This document shows, piece by piece, positions 51,764 to 59,938 of a stretch of 64,000 nucleotides of DNA. Made by a program: the position numbers and the translations under genes. Below the pieces are notes generated by a model. The model worked only from the letters and a program-made list of their open reading frames with translations. It did no database searches and was not told where the DNA came from. How positions within the stretch are numbered: position 1 is the first letter of the stretch; the number at the start of each line of letters is the position of its first letter. Origin of the DNA: Caulobacter sp. Root1455. Lineage in GTDB: Bacteria > Pseudomonadota > Alphaproteobacteria > Caulobacterales > Caulobacteraceae. The DNA is taken from assembly GCF_001426905.1 (NCBI RefSeq), contig NZ_LMFQ01000009.1, positions 105-64,104 of the forward strand, read 5' to 3'.

Positions 51764-52627
51764 ATGAAACTGCTCCGTTACGGTCCCCGCGGCGCCGAAA
51801 AGCCCGGCCTCCTCGACGCCGAGGGCCAGATCCGCGACCTGTCGGGCCACGTCGCCGACATCACCGGCGCGGAACTGTCGCCCGCCAGCCTGAAGAAACT
51901 GGCCGCCATCGACCCGAAGTCGCTGCCCCTGGTCGACGGCTCGCCCCGCTACGGCGTGCCCGTCAAGGGCGTCAGCAAGTTCATCGCCGTGGGCCTGAAC
52001 TTCGCCGACCACGCCGCCGAGTCGAACCTGCCGATCCCCGCCGAGCCGGTGCTGTTCACCAAGGCCGTCAGCTGCCTGACCGGCCCGAACGATCCGGTGA
52101 TGATCCCGCGCGGTTCGGAAAAGACCGACTGGGAAGTCGAGCTGGGCGTCGTGATCGGTTCGCGCGCCTCCTACGTCACCGAGGCCGAGGCCCTGGACCA
52201 CGTCGCCGGCTACGTGCTGATCAACGACGTCTCCGAGCGCGCCTTCCAGATCGAGCGCGGCGGCACCTGGGACAAGGGCAAGGGCTGCGACACCTTCGGT
52301 CCGGTCGGCCCGTGGATGGTCACGTCCGACGAAGTGGGCGACCCGCAGAACCTGGGCATGTGGCTGGACGTCAACGGCCAGCGCAAGCAGGACGGCTCGT
52401 CCAAGACCATGATCTTCCCGATCAGCAAGCTGGTCTCGTATATCAGCGAGTTCATGACGCTGGAGCCGGGCGACCTGATCACCACCGGCACGCCGCCCGG
52501 CGTCGGCATGGGCCAGAAGCCCGCGCCCGTCTATCTGAAGGCCGGCGACGAAATCCGCCTAGGCATCGAGAAGCTGGGCGAGCAGCGCCAGATCGTCGTC
52601 GCCTGGTCCAAGGATGGCGTCGCGTGA
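51764..52627 (+). CDS. FAH-family hydrolase, probable 2,4-diketo-3-deoxy-L-rhamnonate hydrolase
   Basis: 287 residues. The FAH fold is shown by FIAVGLNFADHAAESNLPIP, PVLFTKAVSCLTGPNDPV, and DWEVELGVVIG with metal-binding Glu residues, then the NDVSERAFQ segment and LEPGDLITTGTPPGVGMG. In the diketo-hydrolase version of the L-rhamnose pathway described for sphingomonads, this enzyme (LRA6) splits the diketo acid to pyruvate and L-lactate. Neighbouring dehydratase and SDR genes support that assignment. Its stop overlaps the SDR start. Confidence 0.9.
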   Translation: MKLLRYGPRGAEKPGLLDAEGQIRDLSGHVADITGAELSPASLKKLAAIDPKSLPLVDGSPRYGVPVKGVSKFIAVGLNFADHAAESNLPIPAEPVLFTKAVSCLTGPNDPVMIPRGSEKTDWEVELGVVIGSRASYVTEAEALDHVAGYVLINDVSERAFQIERGGTWDKGKGCDTFGPVGPWMVTSDEVGDPQNLGMWLDVNGQRKQDGSSKTMIFPISKLVSYISEFMTLEPGDLITTGTPPGVGMGQKPAPVYLKAGDEIRLGIEKLGEQRQIVVAWSKDGVA

Positions 52628-53388
52628 GCACCGTCTACGCCAATCCCTATCTTGGCCGCTTTTCCGGCCGCACCGCCGTCATCACCGGCGGGGCTTCGGG
52701 CCTGGGCAAGGCCGTGGCCGAGCGCATCGTCGCCGAGGGCGGCCAGGTCTCGCTGTGGGATCTCGACGCCGACGGTCTGAAAGCGACCGCCGCCGAGGTG
52801 GGCGCCAAGCATACGGTCGCCCTGGACGTCTCCGACCAGGCGGCCGTCGCCGCCGCCGCCGAGGCCGCCAACCAGGCCTTGGGCCGCATCGACATCCTGG
52901 TCGCCTCGGCCGGCATCACCGGCGCCACCGCCCCGGTCCACGAGTACCCGCTCGACAGCTGGCGGCGGGTGATCGACATCAATCTCAACGGCCTGTTCTA
53001 CTGCTGCCGCGAGGTGGCGCCGTTCATGATCGCCAATGGCTACGGCCGGATCGTCAACGTCGCCTCGGTGGCCGGCAAGGAAGGCAATCCGAACGCCAGC
53101 GCCTACTCGGCGTCGAAGGCCGGCGTGATCGGCCTGACCAAGTCGCTGGGCAAGGAACTGGCCACCAAGGGCGTGATCGCCAACGCCCTGACCCCCGCCA
53201 CGTTCGAGAGCCCGATCCTGGAGCAGCTGCCCCAGAGCCAGGTCGACTACATGCGCGGCAAGATCCCGATGGGCCGCCTGGGCGAGATCCACGAGAGCGC
53301 GGCCATGGTCTGCTTCATGGCCAGCGAGGAGTGCTCGTTCACGACCGCCTCGACCTTCGACACCTCCGGCGGTCGCACGACCTTCTGA
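52624..53388 (+). CDS. SDR oxidoreductase, probable 2-keto-3-deoxy-L-rhamnonate 4-dehydrogenase
   Basis: 254 residues from GTG at 52624, overlapping the hydrolase stop (GTGA). ITGGASGLGKAVAERI is the NAD site. The rest has DILVASAGITG, VASVAGKEGNPNASAYSASK with the Ser-Tyr-Lys triad, and a C-terminal STFDTSGGRTTF. In the LRA5-type pathway this enzyme oxidises the C4 hydroxyl, giving the substrate of the FAH hydrolase just upstream. Gene order alone separates its role from that of the other SDR at 48651. Confidence 0.88.
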   Translation: MSTVYANPYLGRFSGRTAVITGGASGLGKAVAERIVAEGGQVSLWDLDADGLKATAAEVGAKHTVALDVSDQAAVAAAAEAANQALGRIDILVASAGITGATAPVHEYPLDSWRRVIDINLNGLFYCCREVAPFMIANGYGRIVNVASVAGKEGNPNASAYSASKAGVIGLTKSLGKELATKGVIANALTPATFESPILEQLPQSQVDYMRGKIPMGRLGEIHESAAMVCFMASEECSFTTASTFDTSGGRTTF

Positions 53389-53417
53389 GGCCGAACCTTA
53401 GGGAGAAACGGGGAGCG

Positions 53418-54335
53418 ATGACCTATCTCGGCCCGATCATCGACCCGCACATGCACCTGTGGGACCTGGAGCGGCACTACTACAGCTGGCTCCAGGACAC
53501 CCCGCTGCCGAACAACCCGGCCGGCGACATGTCGTCGATCGCCTACCGCTCCTATGGGCTCGATGACTACCTGGCCGACACCGCCGGCTGGAACGTCGTC
53601 CAGACCGTCCACGTCGAGTGCGGCCTGCCGCCCAAGGACCAGCTGTCGGAGACAGATTGGCTGCAGGGCCTGGCCGACACGCGTGGCGTGATCGGCGGGA
53701 TCGTGGCGGGAGCCAACCTGAACGATCCGGCCGTCGAGGCGCTGCTCGAAGCCCACGCGGCGCGGGCGACCGTCCGCGGCGTGCGCCAGATCGTCAATTG
53801 GCACAGAGATCCGGCCAAGACCTATGGCCCGGCCGACCTGCTGCTGGATCCGCAGTGGCGCAAGGGCTACGCCCTGCTGGCCAAGTACGGCCTGTCGTTC
53901 GACCTGCAGCTCTATCCCTCGCAGATGGCCGCGGCCGCGGCGCTGGCCGCCGCGAACCCGGAGGTTTCGGTGATCGTCAACCACGCCGGCATGCCGACCG
54001 ACCGCGACGAGCCGGGCTTGCAGGCCTGGCGCGACGGCCTGGCGCTGCTGGCCCAACGGCCAAATGTCAGCTGCAAGATCTCGGGCCTGGCGATGATCGA
54101 CCGGGCGTGGACGATCGACAGCCTGCGGCCCTTCGTGCTGCGGGTCATCGAAACCTTCGGCCCCAGCCGCTGCATGTTCGCCAGCAACTTCCCGGTCGAG
54201 AAGGTGCACGGATCGTTCGGCGGCTTCTACGAGGCCTACGACACGATCACGGCGGACTTCGGCGAGGCCGAGCGGTCCCTGCTGTTCGAAGGAACAGCCG
54301 CCCGCGTCTACCGCCTGCCGCCGCCGAACGCCTGA
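53418..54335 (+). CDS. Amidohydrolase_2 family, probable L-rhamnono-lactonase
   Basis: 305 residues with a strong GGGAG site 6 bases before the ATG. The metal motif HMHLWD is at the N-terminus (IIDPHMHLWDLERHYYSWLQ). HVECG, VNWHRDP, VIVNHAGMP and MFASNFPVEK complete the COG3618 TIM-barrel pattern. Relatives are L-fuconolactonase and L-rhamnonolactonase. It would open the lactone made by rhamnose dehydrogenase, giving L-rhamnonate. It lies between the SDR and mutarotase genes. Confidence 0.9.
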   Translation: MTYLGPIIDPHMHLWDLERHYYSWLQDTPLPNNPAGDMSSIAYRSYGLDDYLADTAGWNVVQTVHVECGLPPKDQLSETDWLQGLADTRGVIGGIVAGANLNDPAVEALLEAHAARATVRGVRQIVNWHRDPAKTYGPADLLLDPQWRKGYALLAKYGLSFDLQLYPSQMAAAAALAAANPEVSVIVNHAGMPTDRDEPGLQAWRDGLALLAQRPNVSCKISGLAMIDRAWTIDSLRPFVLRVIETFGPSRCMFASNFPVEKVHGSFGGFYEAYDTITADFGEAERSLLFEGTAARVYRLPPPNA

Positions 54336-54364
54336 ACCACAAAGACAAGAAACGGGAGGACACG

Positions 54365-54697
54365 ATGAGCAACCACCAGGACCGGCCCCTCGCCTTCCGC
54401 ATGCAGTTGAAACCCGGCGTCGCCGCCGAATACGAGCGCCGTCACGACGACCTGTGGCCCGACCTGGCCGCCGCCCTGCGCAAGGCAGGGATCCACGACT
54501 ATTCGATCTTCCTCGACGAGGAGACGATGAGCCTGTTCGCCGTGCTGCGCCTGCGCCCCGTCAACACCAAGGACGCCCTGCCGCTGGAGCCGGTGATGAA
54601 GCGCTGGTGGGACTACATGGCCGACCTGATGGAGGTCCACCCGGACAACAAGCCGGTCGAATGGCCGCTGAAGCCCGTCTTCTACTTCGAGGGCTAG
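54365..54697 (+). CDS. rhaM: L-rhamnose mutarotase
   Basis: 110 residues. The family is recognised from LAFRMQLKPGVAAEYERRHD, LWPDLAAALRKAGIHDYSIF and the C-terminal KRWWDYMADLMEVHPDNKPV with the active-site His and Trp pair. RhaM interconverts alpha- and beta-L-rhamnose. The GGGAGG-type site (gggaggacacg) precedes the ATG. Its stop is two bases before the ATG of the GH43-GH35 gene. Confidence 0.93.
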   Translation: MSNHQDRPLAFRMQLKPGVAAEYERRHDDLWPDLAAALRKAGIHDYSIFLDEETMSLFAVLRLRPVNTKDALPLEPVMKRWWDYMADLMEVHPDNKPVEWPLKPVFYFEG

Positions 54698-54699
54698 GG

Positions 54700-57600
54700 A
54701 TGTCGCGCCAGCCCTTCCGCGCCATCGCGAAAATCTCGTCCTTCGACAAGCTCAGGATGAGGTTTTCGACCGCAACCCCTGCAAATGGGTCTCATCCCGA
54801 GCCTGTCGAAGGACGCGGGCCACGCACGGCGCTCGCCGATCGATGCGCCCTTGGCTTAGCCGCCACGCTGCTGGCGACCACCGCCCCCATTCAGTCGTTT
54901 GGGGCCGAGCCCGTGCGCTACACGATGACGGCGTTCACCAACGCCAGCCAGTCGAACATGAGCGTCTACGACTCGGCGGACGGGACGCGCTTCACGCTGA
55001 AGAAGCCGCTGGCCTACACCCCGCCCAAGGGTTTGATCCGCGACCCCAGCGTGATGCGGCATACGGACGGTTGGTATTACGTCGCCTACACCACCGGCTG
55101 GTCGGGCGACACCATCGGCCTGGCCCGCAGCCAGAACCTGACCGACTGGACCTTCCTGCGCGATGTGACGGTGGAAGTCCCCGGCGCGACCAACAGCTGG
55201 GCGCCGGAATGGTTCGCGGATCGGGACGGCTCGGTGAATCTGATCCTGTCGGTGTCGACCACCGGCATCGCCGGCCAGTTCCAGCCCTATCGCATCACCG
55301 CGACTGACGCCTCGCTGGCGACCTGGAGCGCGCCCAAGCCGCTGGCGGGCCTGGGGCCCAACTTCATCGACACCTTCGTGGTGCGCGAGGGCGGGCTCTA
55401 CAACGCCTTCGCCAAGAACGAGACCAGCAAGTTCGTCGAGCTCTACACCGCCCCGTCGCTGGACGGGCCGTGGCAGCCAAAGGGCGTGGGCGACTGGGCC
55501 GGCTGGGGCAGGTTCCTGGAAGGCCCCGCCCTGAGCCGCGCGCCCGACGGCGCCTGGCGGATCTATTTCGACGCCTACCAGGACAAGCGCTACTGGTTCA
55601 GCGACAGCAAGGACGGCTTCCGGACCTGGACGCCGAAGACCGAGCTGCCGGAGCTGTCCGGCACGGTGCGCCACTTCACGGTGCTGAAGGAAGGCGGCGA
55701 ACCGGCCGTCGCCGCCAGGCCCGCCCCAGTCCATCAGATCACCTGGGACAAATACTCGCTGAAGGTCGACGGCGAGCGCGTCTTCTCGTGGGGCGGCGAG
55801 TTCCACCCCTTCCGCGTGCCCAGCCCCGACCTGTGGCGCGACATCCTCCAGAAGATGAAGGCCAGCGGCTACAACACCGTCGCCATCTATTTCGACTGGG
55901 GCTACCACTCGCCGAAACAGGGGGTCTACGACTTCAACGGCGTGCGCGACATGGACCGCGTGCTGACCATGGCCAAGGAGGAAGGCCTCTACGTCATCAC
56001 CCGCGCCGGGCCCTATGTGAACGCCGAGCTGACGCGCGGCGGCTTCCCCGGCTGGATGGTCAACCAGCAGGCCCGGGCCCGCACCGACGCGCCGGAATAC
56101 CTGACCGCCGCCGACGAGTGGCTGACCCAGATCAACGCCGTCATCGCCCGCCACCAGTTGACCACCGGCCAAGGCACGGTGATCGCCCACCAGATCGAGA
56201 ACGAGCTGGACGTCGTCGGCGCCCCGCAGCAGCGCTACATGCAGTGGCTGGACGACAAGGCCAAGGCCGACGGGATCACGGTCCCGATCTTCCATAACGA
56301 CAAGGGCCGCAACGGCTATTGGGTCCCCAAGGGCTCCAACGTGCCGGGCACGGTGGAGGGGCCCAACGACCTATACGCCTTCGACGGCTATCCCGGCGGC
56401 AGCTGCAAGGTCGACTCCACCCCCTCCAGTCCCGGCGTCGCGCCCGACTGGGGACTGTACGGACCGGGCGGGGCCAAGGGCGGCGCCTCGGCCAGTCCGA
56501 ACACCCCCGGCTTCGCGGCCGAGTTCGGCGGCGGCTGGTTCGACTACTGGGGCAGCAACGGCGACTACGACTGCACCGCCATCCATCGCGGCGTCGGCTA
56601 CCAGCGGGTGTTCTACGCGACCAACATCGCCAACGGCATCACCCTGCAAAGCTTCTACATGACCTATGGCGGGACCTCGTGGGGCTGGCTTCCGGCCCCG
56701 GTGGTGTTCACCTCCTACGACTACGGCTCGGCGATCGACGAGGCCCGGGGCCTGCGCGACAAGGCCCGGGTGATGAAGCAGATGGGCGAGTTCGTCGCCG
56801 CCGTCCCGGACATCCGCCGCATGGACAAGGGCGAGGCGGTGGCTCCGTCCAACGACAAGGTCCGTGTCTATCACAACGTCAATCCGGAGACGGGCAGCCA
56901 CCTCTATGTGGTGGTCCACAATCCCAGCAGCGCCACCGGCGACGAGGCCTTCACCTTCAAGGTGAAGACCCGTGACGGCGAGTACGTGGTCCCCTCGCGG
57001 ATCAAGGGCCAGGACAGCAAGATGCTGATGGCCGGCTACGATCTGGGCGGCCAGCGGCTGGTCTATTCGACGTCCGAGATCCAGACGCACCTGAAGTGGA
57101 ACGACGGCGACCTGGCCCTGCTCTACGGCCGCGTCGGCGAGGCGGGCGAGACGGTGCTGCGTTATGCGTCCTCCCCAAAGGTCGAGGTGCTGGAAGGCGA
57201 GGTCGCCCAGGCGTTCGACGCCGCCAAGGGCGATCTGAAACTCACCTACACCCACAAGGGTCTGACCCGCGTGCGGATCACCGGCGGCGGACGCCCGTCC
57301 CTCACCGTGCTGCTCGCCGACGCCGAGACCGGCCAGACCTTCTGGCGCCGCGACACCTTGTTGGTGCGTGGCCCGGGCCTGGTCCGGAGCGACACGATCA
57401 AGGGCGGCGTGCTCAGCCTGACCGGCGACACCGAGACCGACAGCCCGCTGGAGGTCTTCGCGCCCAGGGCGGTGACCGCGATCCGCTGGAACGGCGCCAA
57501 GGTCGCGGCCAGGACCACCGCCTCGGGGAGCCTGCTGGCCGACAAGTCCCTGGCGGGACCGGCGGCCGTGACCGTGCCCGACCTCGCCACACTCGACTGG

Positions 57601-58608
57601 AAGACCGCGCCCGGCGCGCCCGAGGCCGATCCCAAGTTCGACGACGCCGCGTGGCTGAAGACCGAGGGCCGCCGCAGCGGCTCGACCGTGCGCGGCCCCA
57701 CGGGCCAACCGGCCCTGGACATGAGCGCCTACGGCTTCCACCAGGGCGACGTCTGGTATCGCGGCCGCTACCAGGGCAAGCCCGACATCGACACCCTGAC
57801 CCTGCACTACGGCGGCGGCGGCGCGGGCATGCTGCAGGTCTGGCTGGACGGCCGGTTCCTGGGCCAGCACGAGCTGGACGGCGGCCTGCCCCGCCCGATC
57901 ACCACGGGCGTGGCCACCTTCAAGCTGCCCGCGGACCTGCGCGGGTCCGGCGAGCACCTGATCTCGGTGATGGTCCGCAACAACGGCCACAACTGGGACC
58001 TGGACGCCGACGACTTCCACAAGGAGGCCCGCGGCCTGGTCTCGGCCTCGCTGTCCAGCCCCACCAGCTACAGCTTCGCCGTGCCGATCGCCTGGAAGAT
58101 CCAGGGCAATCTGGGCGGCGAGGACATCCAGGACCCGGTGCGCGGCAACGCCAACAACGGCGGCCAGTATGGCGAGCGGATGGGCTGGCACCTGCCGGGC
58201 TTCCCCGACGCCGCGTGGGCCAAGACCGACATGGCCGCGACCAAGCCCTACGCCGGCACGACCTGGTACCGCACGAGCTTCGACCTGAACCTGCCCAAGG
58301 ACCAGGACACCACCCTGGGCCTGACGATCGGCGATCCGACCACGCCGCGCTCGCCGGGCCGCTATCGGGTGCTGATCTTCGTCAACGGCTGGAACATGGG
58401 CCAGTTCATCGCCAATGTCGGCCCGCAGCGGACCTTCGTCCTGCCGACCGGGATCATCGATCCGCACGGCAAGAACACCCTCGCCCTCGCGGTGACCAGT
58501 GACGGCGCCCCCGGCGACGCCCTGGAGACCGTCAAGCTCGTCAACCTGCGCACCGTGCGCGGCGGCCTCCCCGTCGCCCGCGTTCCCGCGCCCGATTTCA
58601 AACCCTAG
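54700..58608 (+). CDS. GH43-GH35 fusion glycosidase with a repeat-derived N-terminal insert
   Basis: 1302 residues. Residues 10-44 are encoded by a dispersed palindromic repeat (54727-54831); removing them joins MSRQPFRAI to LADRCALGLAATLLATTAPI, a normal signal peptide. Residues ~70-345 are a GH43-like propeller: LIRD115-PSVMRHTDGWYYVAYTT, NSWAPEWFADRDG and LEGPALSRAPDG. Residues ~350-830 are a GH35 barrel: WGGEFHPFRVPSPDLWRDIL, proton donor E502 in QIENELD and nucleophile E608 in AAEFGGGWFDYWG. C-terminal jelly rolls have WYRGRYQG, WLDGRFLGQHELDG and FVNGWNMGQF. Likely removes arabinose and galactose from RG-I side chains. Confidence 0.9.
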   Translation: MSRQPFRAIAKISSFDKLRMRFSTATPANGSHPEPVEGRGPRTALADRCALGLAATLLATTAPIQSFGAEPVRYTMTAFTNASQSNMSVYDSADGTRFTLKKPLAYTPPKGLIRDPSVMRHTDGWYYVAYTTGWSGDTIGLARSQNLTDWTFLRDVTVEVPGATNSWAPEWFADRDGSVNLILSVSTTGIAGQFQPYRITATDASLATWSAPKPLAGLGPNFIDTFVVREGGLYNAFAKNETSKFVELYTAPSLDGPWQPKGVGDWAGWGRFLEGPALSRAPDGAWRIYFDAYQDKRYWFSDSKDGFRTWTPKTELPELSGTVRHFTVLKEGGEPAVAARPAPVHQITWDKYSLKVDGERVFSWGGEFHPFRVPSPDLWRDILQKMKASGYNTVAIYFDWGYHSPKQGVYDFNGVRDMDRVLTMAKEEGLYVITRAGPYVNAELTRGGFPGWMVNQQARARTDAPEYLTAADEWLTQINAVIARHQLTTGQGTVIAHQIENELDVVGAPQQRYMQWLDDKAKADGITVPIFHNDKGRNGYWVPKGSNVPGTVEGPNDLYAFDGYPGGSCKVDSTPSSPGVAPDWGLYGPGGAKGGASASPNTPGFAAEFGGGWFDYWGSNGDYDCTAIHRGVGYQRVFYATNIANGITLQSFYMTYGGTSWGWLPAPVVFTSYDYGSAIDEARGLRDKARVMKQMGEFVAAVPDIRRMDKGEAVAPSNDKVRVYHNVNPETGSHLYVVVHNPSSATGDEAFTFKVKTRDGEYVVPSRIKGQDSKMLMAGYDLGGQRLVYSTSEIQTHLKWNDGDLALLYGRVGEAGETVLRYASSPKVEVLEGEVAQAFDAAKGDLKLTYTHKGLTRVRITGGGRPSLTVLLADAETGQTFWRRDTLLVRGPGLVRSDTIKGGVLSLTGDTETDSPLEVFAPRAVTAIRWNGAKVAARTTASGSLLADKSLAGPAAVTVPDLATLDWKTAPGAPEADPKFDDAAWLKTEGRRSGSTVRGPTGQPALDMSAYGFHQGDVWYRGRYQGKPDIDTLTLHYGGGGAGMLQVWLDGRFLGQHELDGGLPRPITTGVATFKLPADLRGSGEHLISVMVRNNGHNWDLDADDFHKEARGLVSASLSSPTSYSFAVPIAWKIQGNLGGEDIQDPVRGNANNGGQYGERMGWHLPGFPDAAWAKTDMAATKPYAGTTWYRTSFDLNLPKDQDTTLGLTIGDPTTPRSPGRYRVLIFVNGWNMGQFIANVGPQRTFVLPTGIIDPHGKNTLALAVTSDGAPGDALETVKLVNLRTVRGGLPVARVPAPDFKP
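54727..54831. repeat. CCTCGTCCTTCGACAAGCTC-type repeat, copy 2, inside a gene
   Basis: 105 bp, exactly 35 codons, matching 42688-42794 from GCGAAAA through CACGCACGGCG with several substitutions (for example TCTCGTCC, CTCATCCCGAGCCTGTCG). It begins on a codon boundary of the GH43-GH35 gene and stays open in that frame. Confidence 0.9.
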
Positions 58609-58655
58609 ACCGGACGCTCCCCCGTCCGCGCGAAGACCTCCAAGGAGACCACCCC

Positions 58656-59765
58656 GTGCCCAATCTCGCCCACGGCCTCGAGGCCAAGGACATCAAGGCC
58701 AAGATCGCCCTGCTGATCAGCAACCTGGTCGACATCCAGGACGAGACCGGCGAGTTCCTGCTGCGCCTGGACGACGGCCGGGTGATCGACACCAAGGGCT
58801 GGAACGACTGGGAATGGACCCACGGCGTGGGCCTATACGGCCTGTGGAAGCAGTACGAGATGACCGCCGATCCGCGGGCCTTCGAGATCATGACCCAGTG
58901 GTTCGCCGACCGCTTCGAGGCCGGCACCCCGACCAAGAACATCAACACCGTCTCGCCGTTCCTGACCCTGGCCTACCTGTACGAGGCCACCGGGGACCAC
59001 ACCTACCTGCCCTATCTGGAAACCTGGGCCGACTACGTGATGTACGAGGGCCCGCGCACCGAGGAAGGCGGCTTCCAGCATATCGTCTTCAACAGCGAGA
59101 ACCCGCAGCAGCTGTGGGACGACACGCTGATGATGAGCGTCCTGCCGCTGGCCAAGATCGGCCTCTTGCTAGGCCGCGACGACTTCGTCGAGGAGGCCAA
59201 GCGCCAGTTCATGGTGCACGTGAAATACCTGGCCGACCGCAAGACCGGCATGTGGTTCCACGGTTGGACCTTCGAGGGCCGGCATAACTTCGCCGACGCC
59301 CTGTGGGCGCGCGGCAACTGCTGGGTGACGATCGCCATCCCCGAGTTCATCGAGCTGTTGGACCTGCCGCCCGGCGACGCCCTGCGCGACTTCCTGATCG
59401 ACACGCTGGAAGCCCAGATCAAGGCCCTGGCTCGATACCAGGACCAGGACACCGGCCTCTGGCATACCCTGGTCGACGACAAGACCTCGTACCTGGAGGC
59501 CTCGGCCACGGCCGGCTTCGCTTACGGCGTGTTGAAAGCCGTGCGCAAGCGCTACGTCGGCAAGGAATACCAAGAACTGGGGATCAAGGCGCTGAAGGGC
59601 GTGCTGGCCAATATCAACGAGGCGGGCGAGCTGGGGCAGGTGTCGTTCGGCACCCCGGTGTTCGACACCCTGCAAGGCTACAAGGACATCCCCCTGACCT
59701 CGATGCCGTACGGCCAGTCCCTGGCCATCCTGGCCCTGGGCGAGTTCCAGCGGGCGTTCATCTAA
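58656..59765 (+). CDS. Unsaturated rhamnogalacturonyl hydrolase, GH105
   Basis: 369 residues from GTG at 58656 with AAGGAG 8 bases upstream. It resembles YteR, an (alpha/alpha)6 barrel. Recognisable segments are WNDWEWTHGVGLYGLWKQYE, the general-acid QLWD155-D156-TLMM, GWTFEGRHNFADALWARGNC and YLEASATAGFAYGVLKAVRK. It hydrates and releases the unsaturated galacturonate from rhamnose at the ends of PL11 products, giving free L-rhamnose. No signal peptide is present, so it should act in the cytoplasm after import. Confidence 0.93.
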   Translation: MPNLAHGLEAKDIKAKIALLISNLVDIQDETGEFLLRLDDGRVIDTKGWNDWEWTHGVGLYGLWKQYEMTADPRAFEIMTQWFADRFEAGTPTKNINTVSPFLTLAYLYEATGDHTYLPYLETWADYVMYEGPRTEEGGFQHIVFNSENPQQLWDDTLMMSVLPLAKIGLLLGRDDFVEEAKRQFMVHVKYLADRKTGMWFHGWTFEGRHNFADALWARGNCWVTIAIPEFIELLDLPPGDALRDFLIDTLEAQIKALARYQDQDTGLWHTLVDDKTSYLEASATAGFAYGVLKAVRKRYVGKEYQELGIKALKGVLANINEAGELGQVSFGTPVFDTLQGYKDIPLTSMPYGQSLAILALGEFQRAFI

Positions 59766-59780
59766 AACTCGGCGCGCGGT

Positions 59781-59867
59781 CCTCGTCCTTCGACAAGCTC
59801 AGGATGAGGACCATTGCCGGCGCCGGGAAGTAGAAAAACCTCATCCTGAGCTTGTCGAAGGACGAGG
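59781..59867. repeat. CCTCGTCCTTCGACAAGCTC-type repeat, copy 3
   Basis: Perfect 29-bp inverted arms at 59781-59809 and 59839-59867 between the GH105 and symporter genes. The in-frame extension upstream of the symporter ATG is made of this repeat, which is why that start was not used. Confidence 0.9.
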
Positions 59868-59938
59868 TTTTCGTCCCAGCGGCCGGACGTAACACCAAGA
59901 CGGGGCTTCAGACCCTGTCCCAAAGGGAAGAGACGACG

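Noticed and set aside
53247-58467. Long minus-strand frames antisense to the lactonase and GH43-GH35 genes
   Set aside because: They are His/Gln/Val/Ala/Gly-rich mirror frames typical of high-GC DNA. The plus-strand frames carry clear catalytic motifs.
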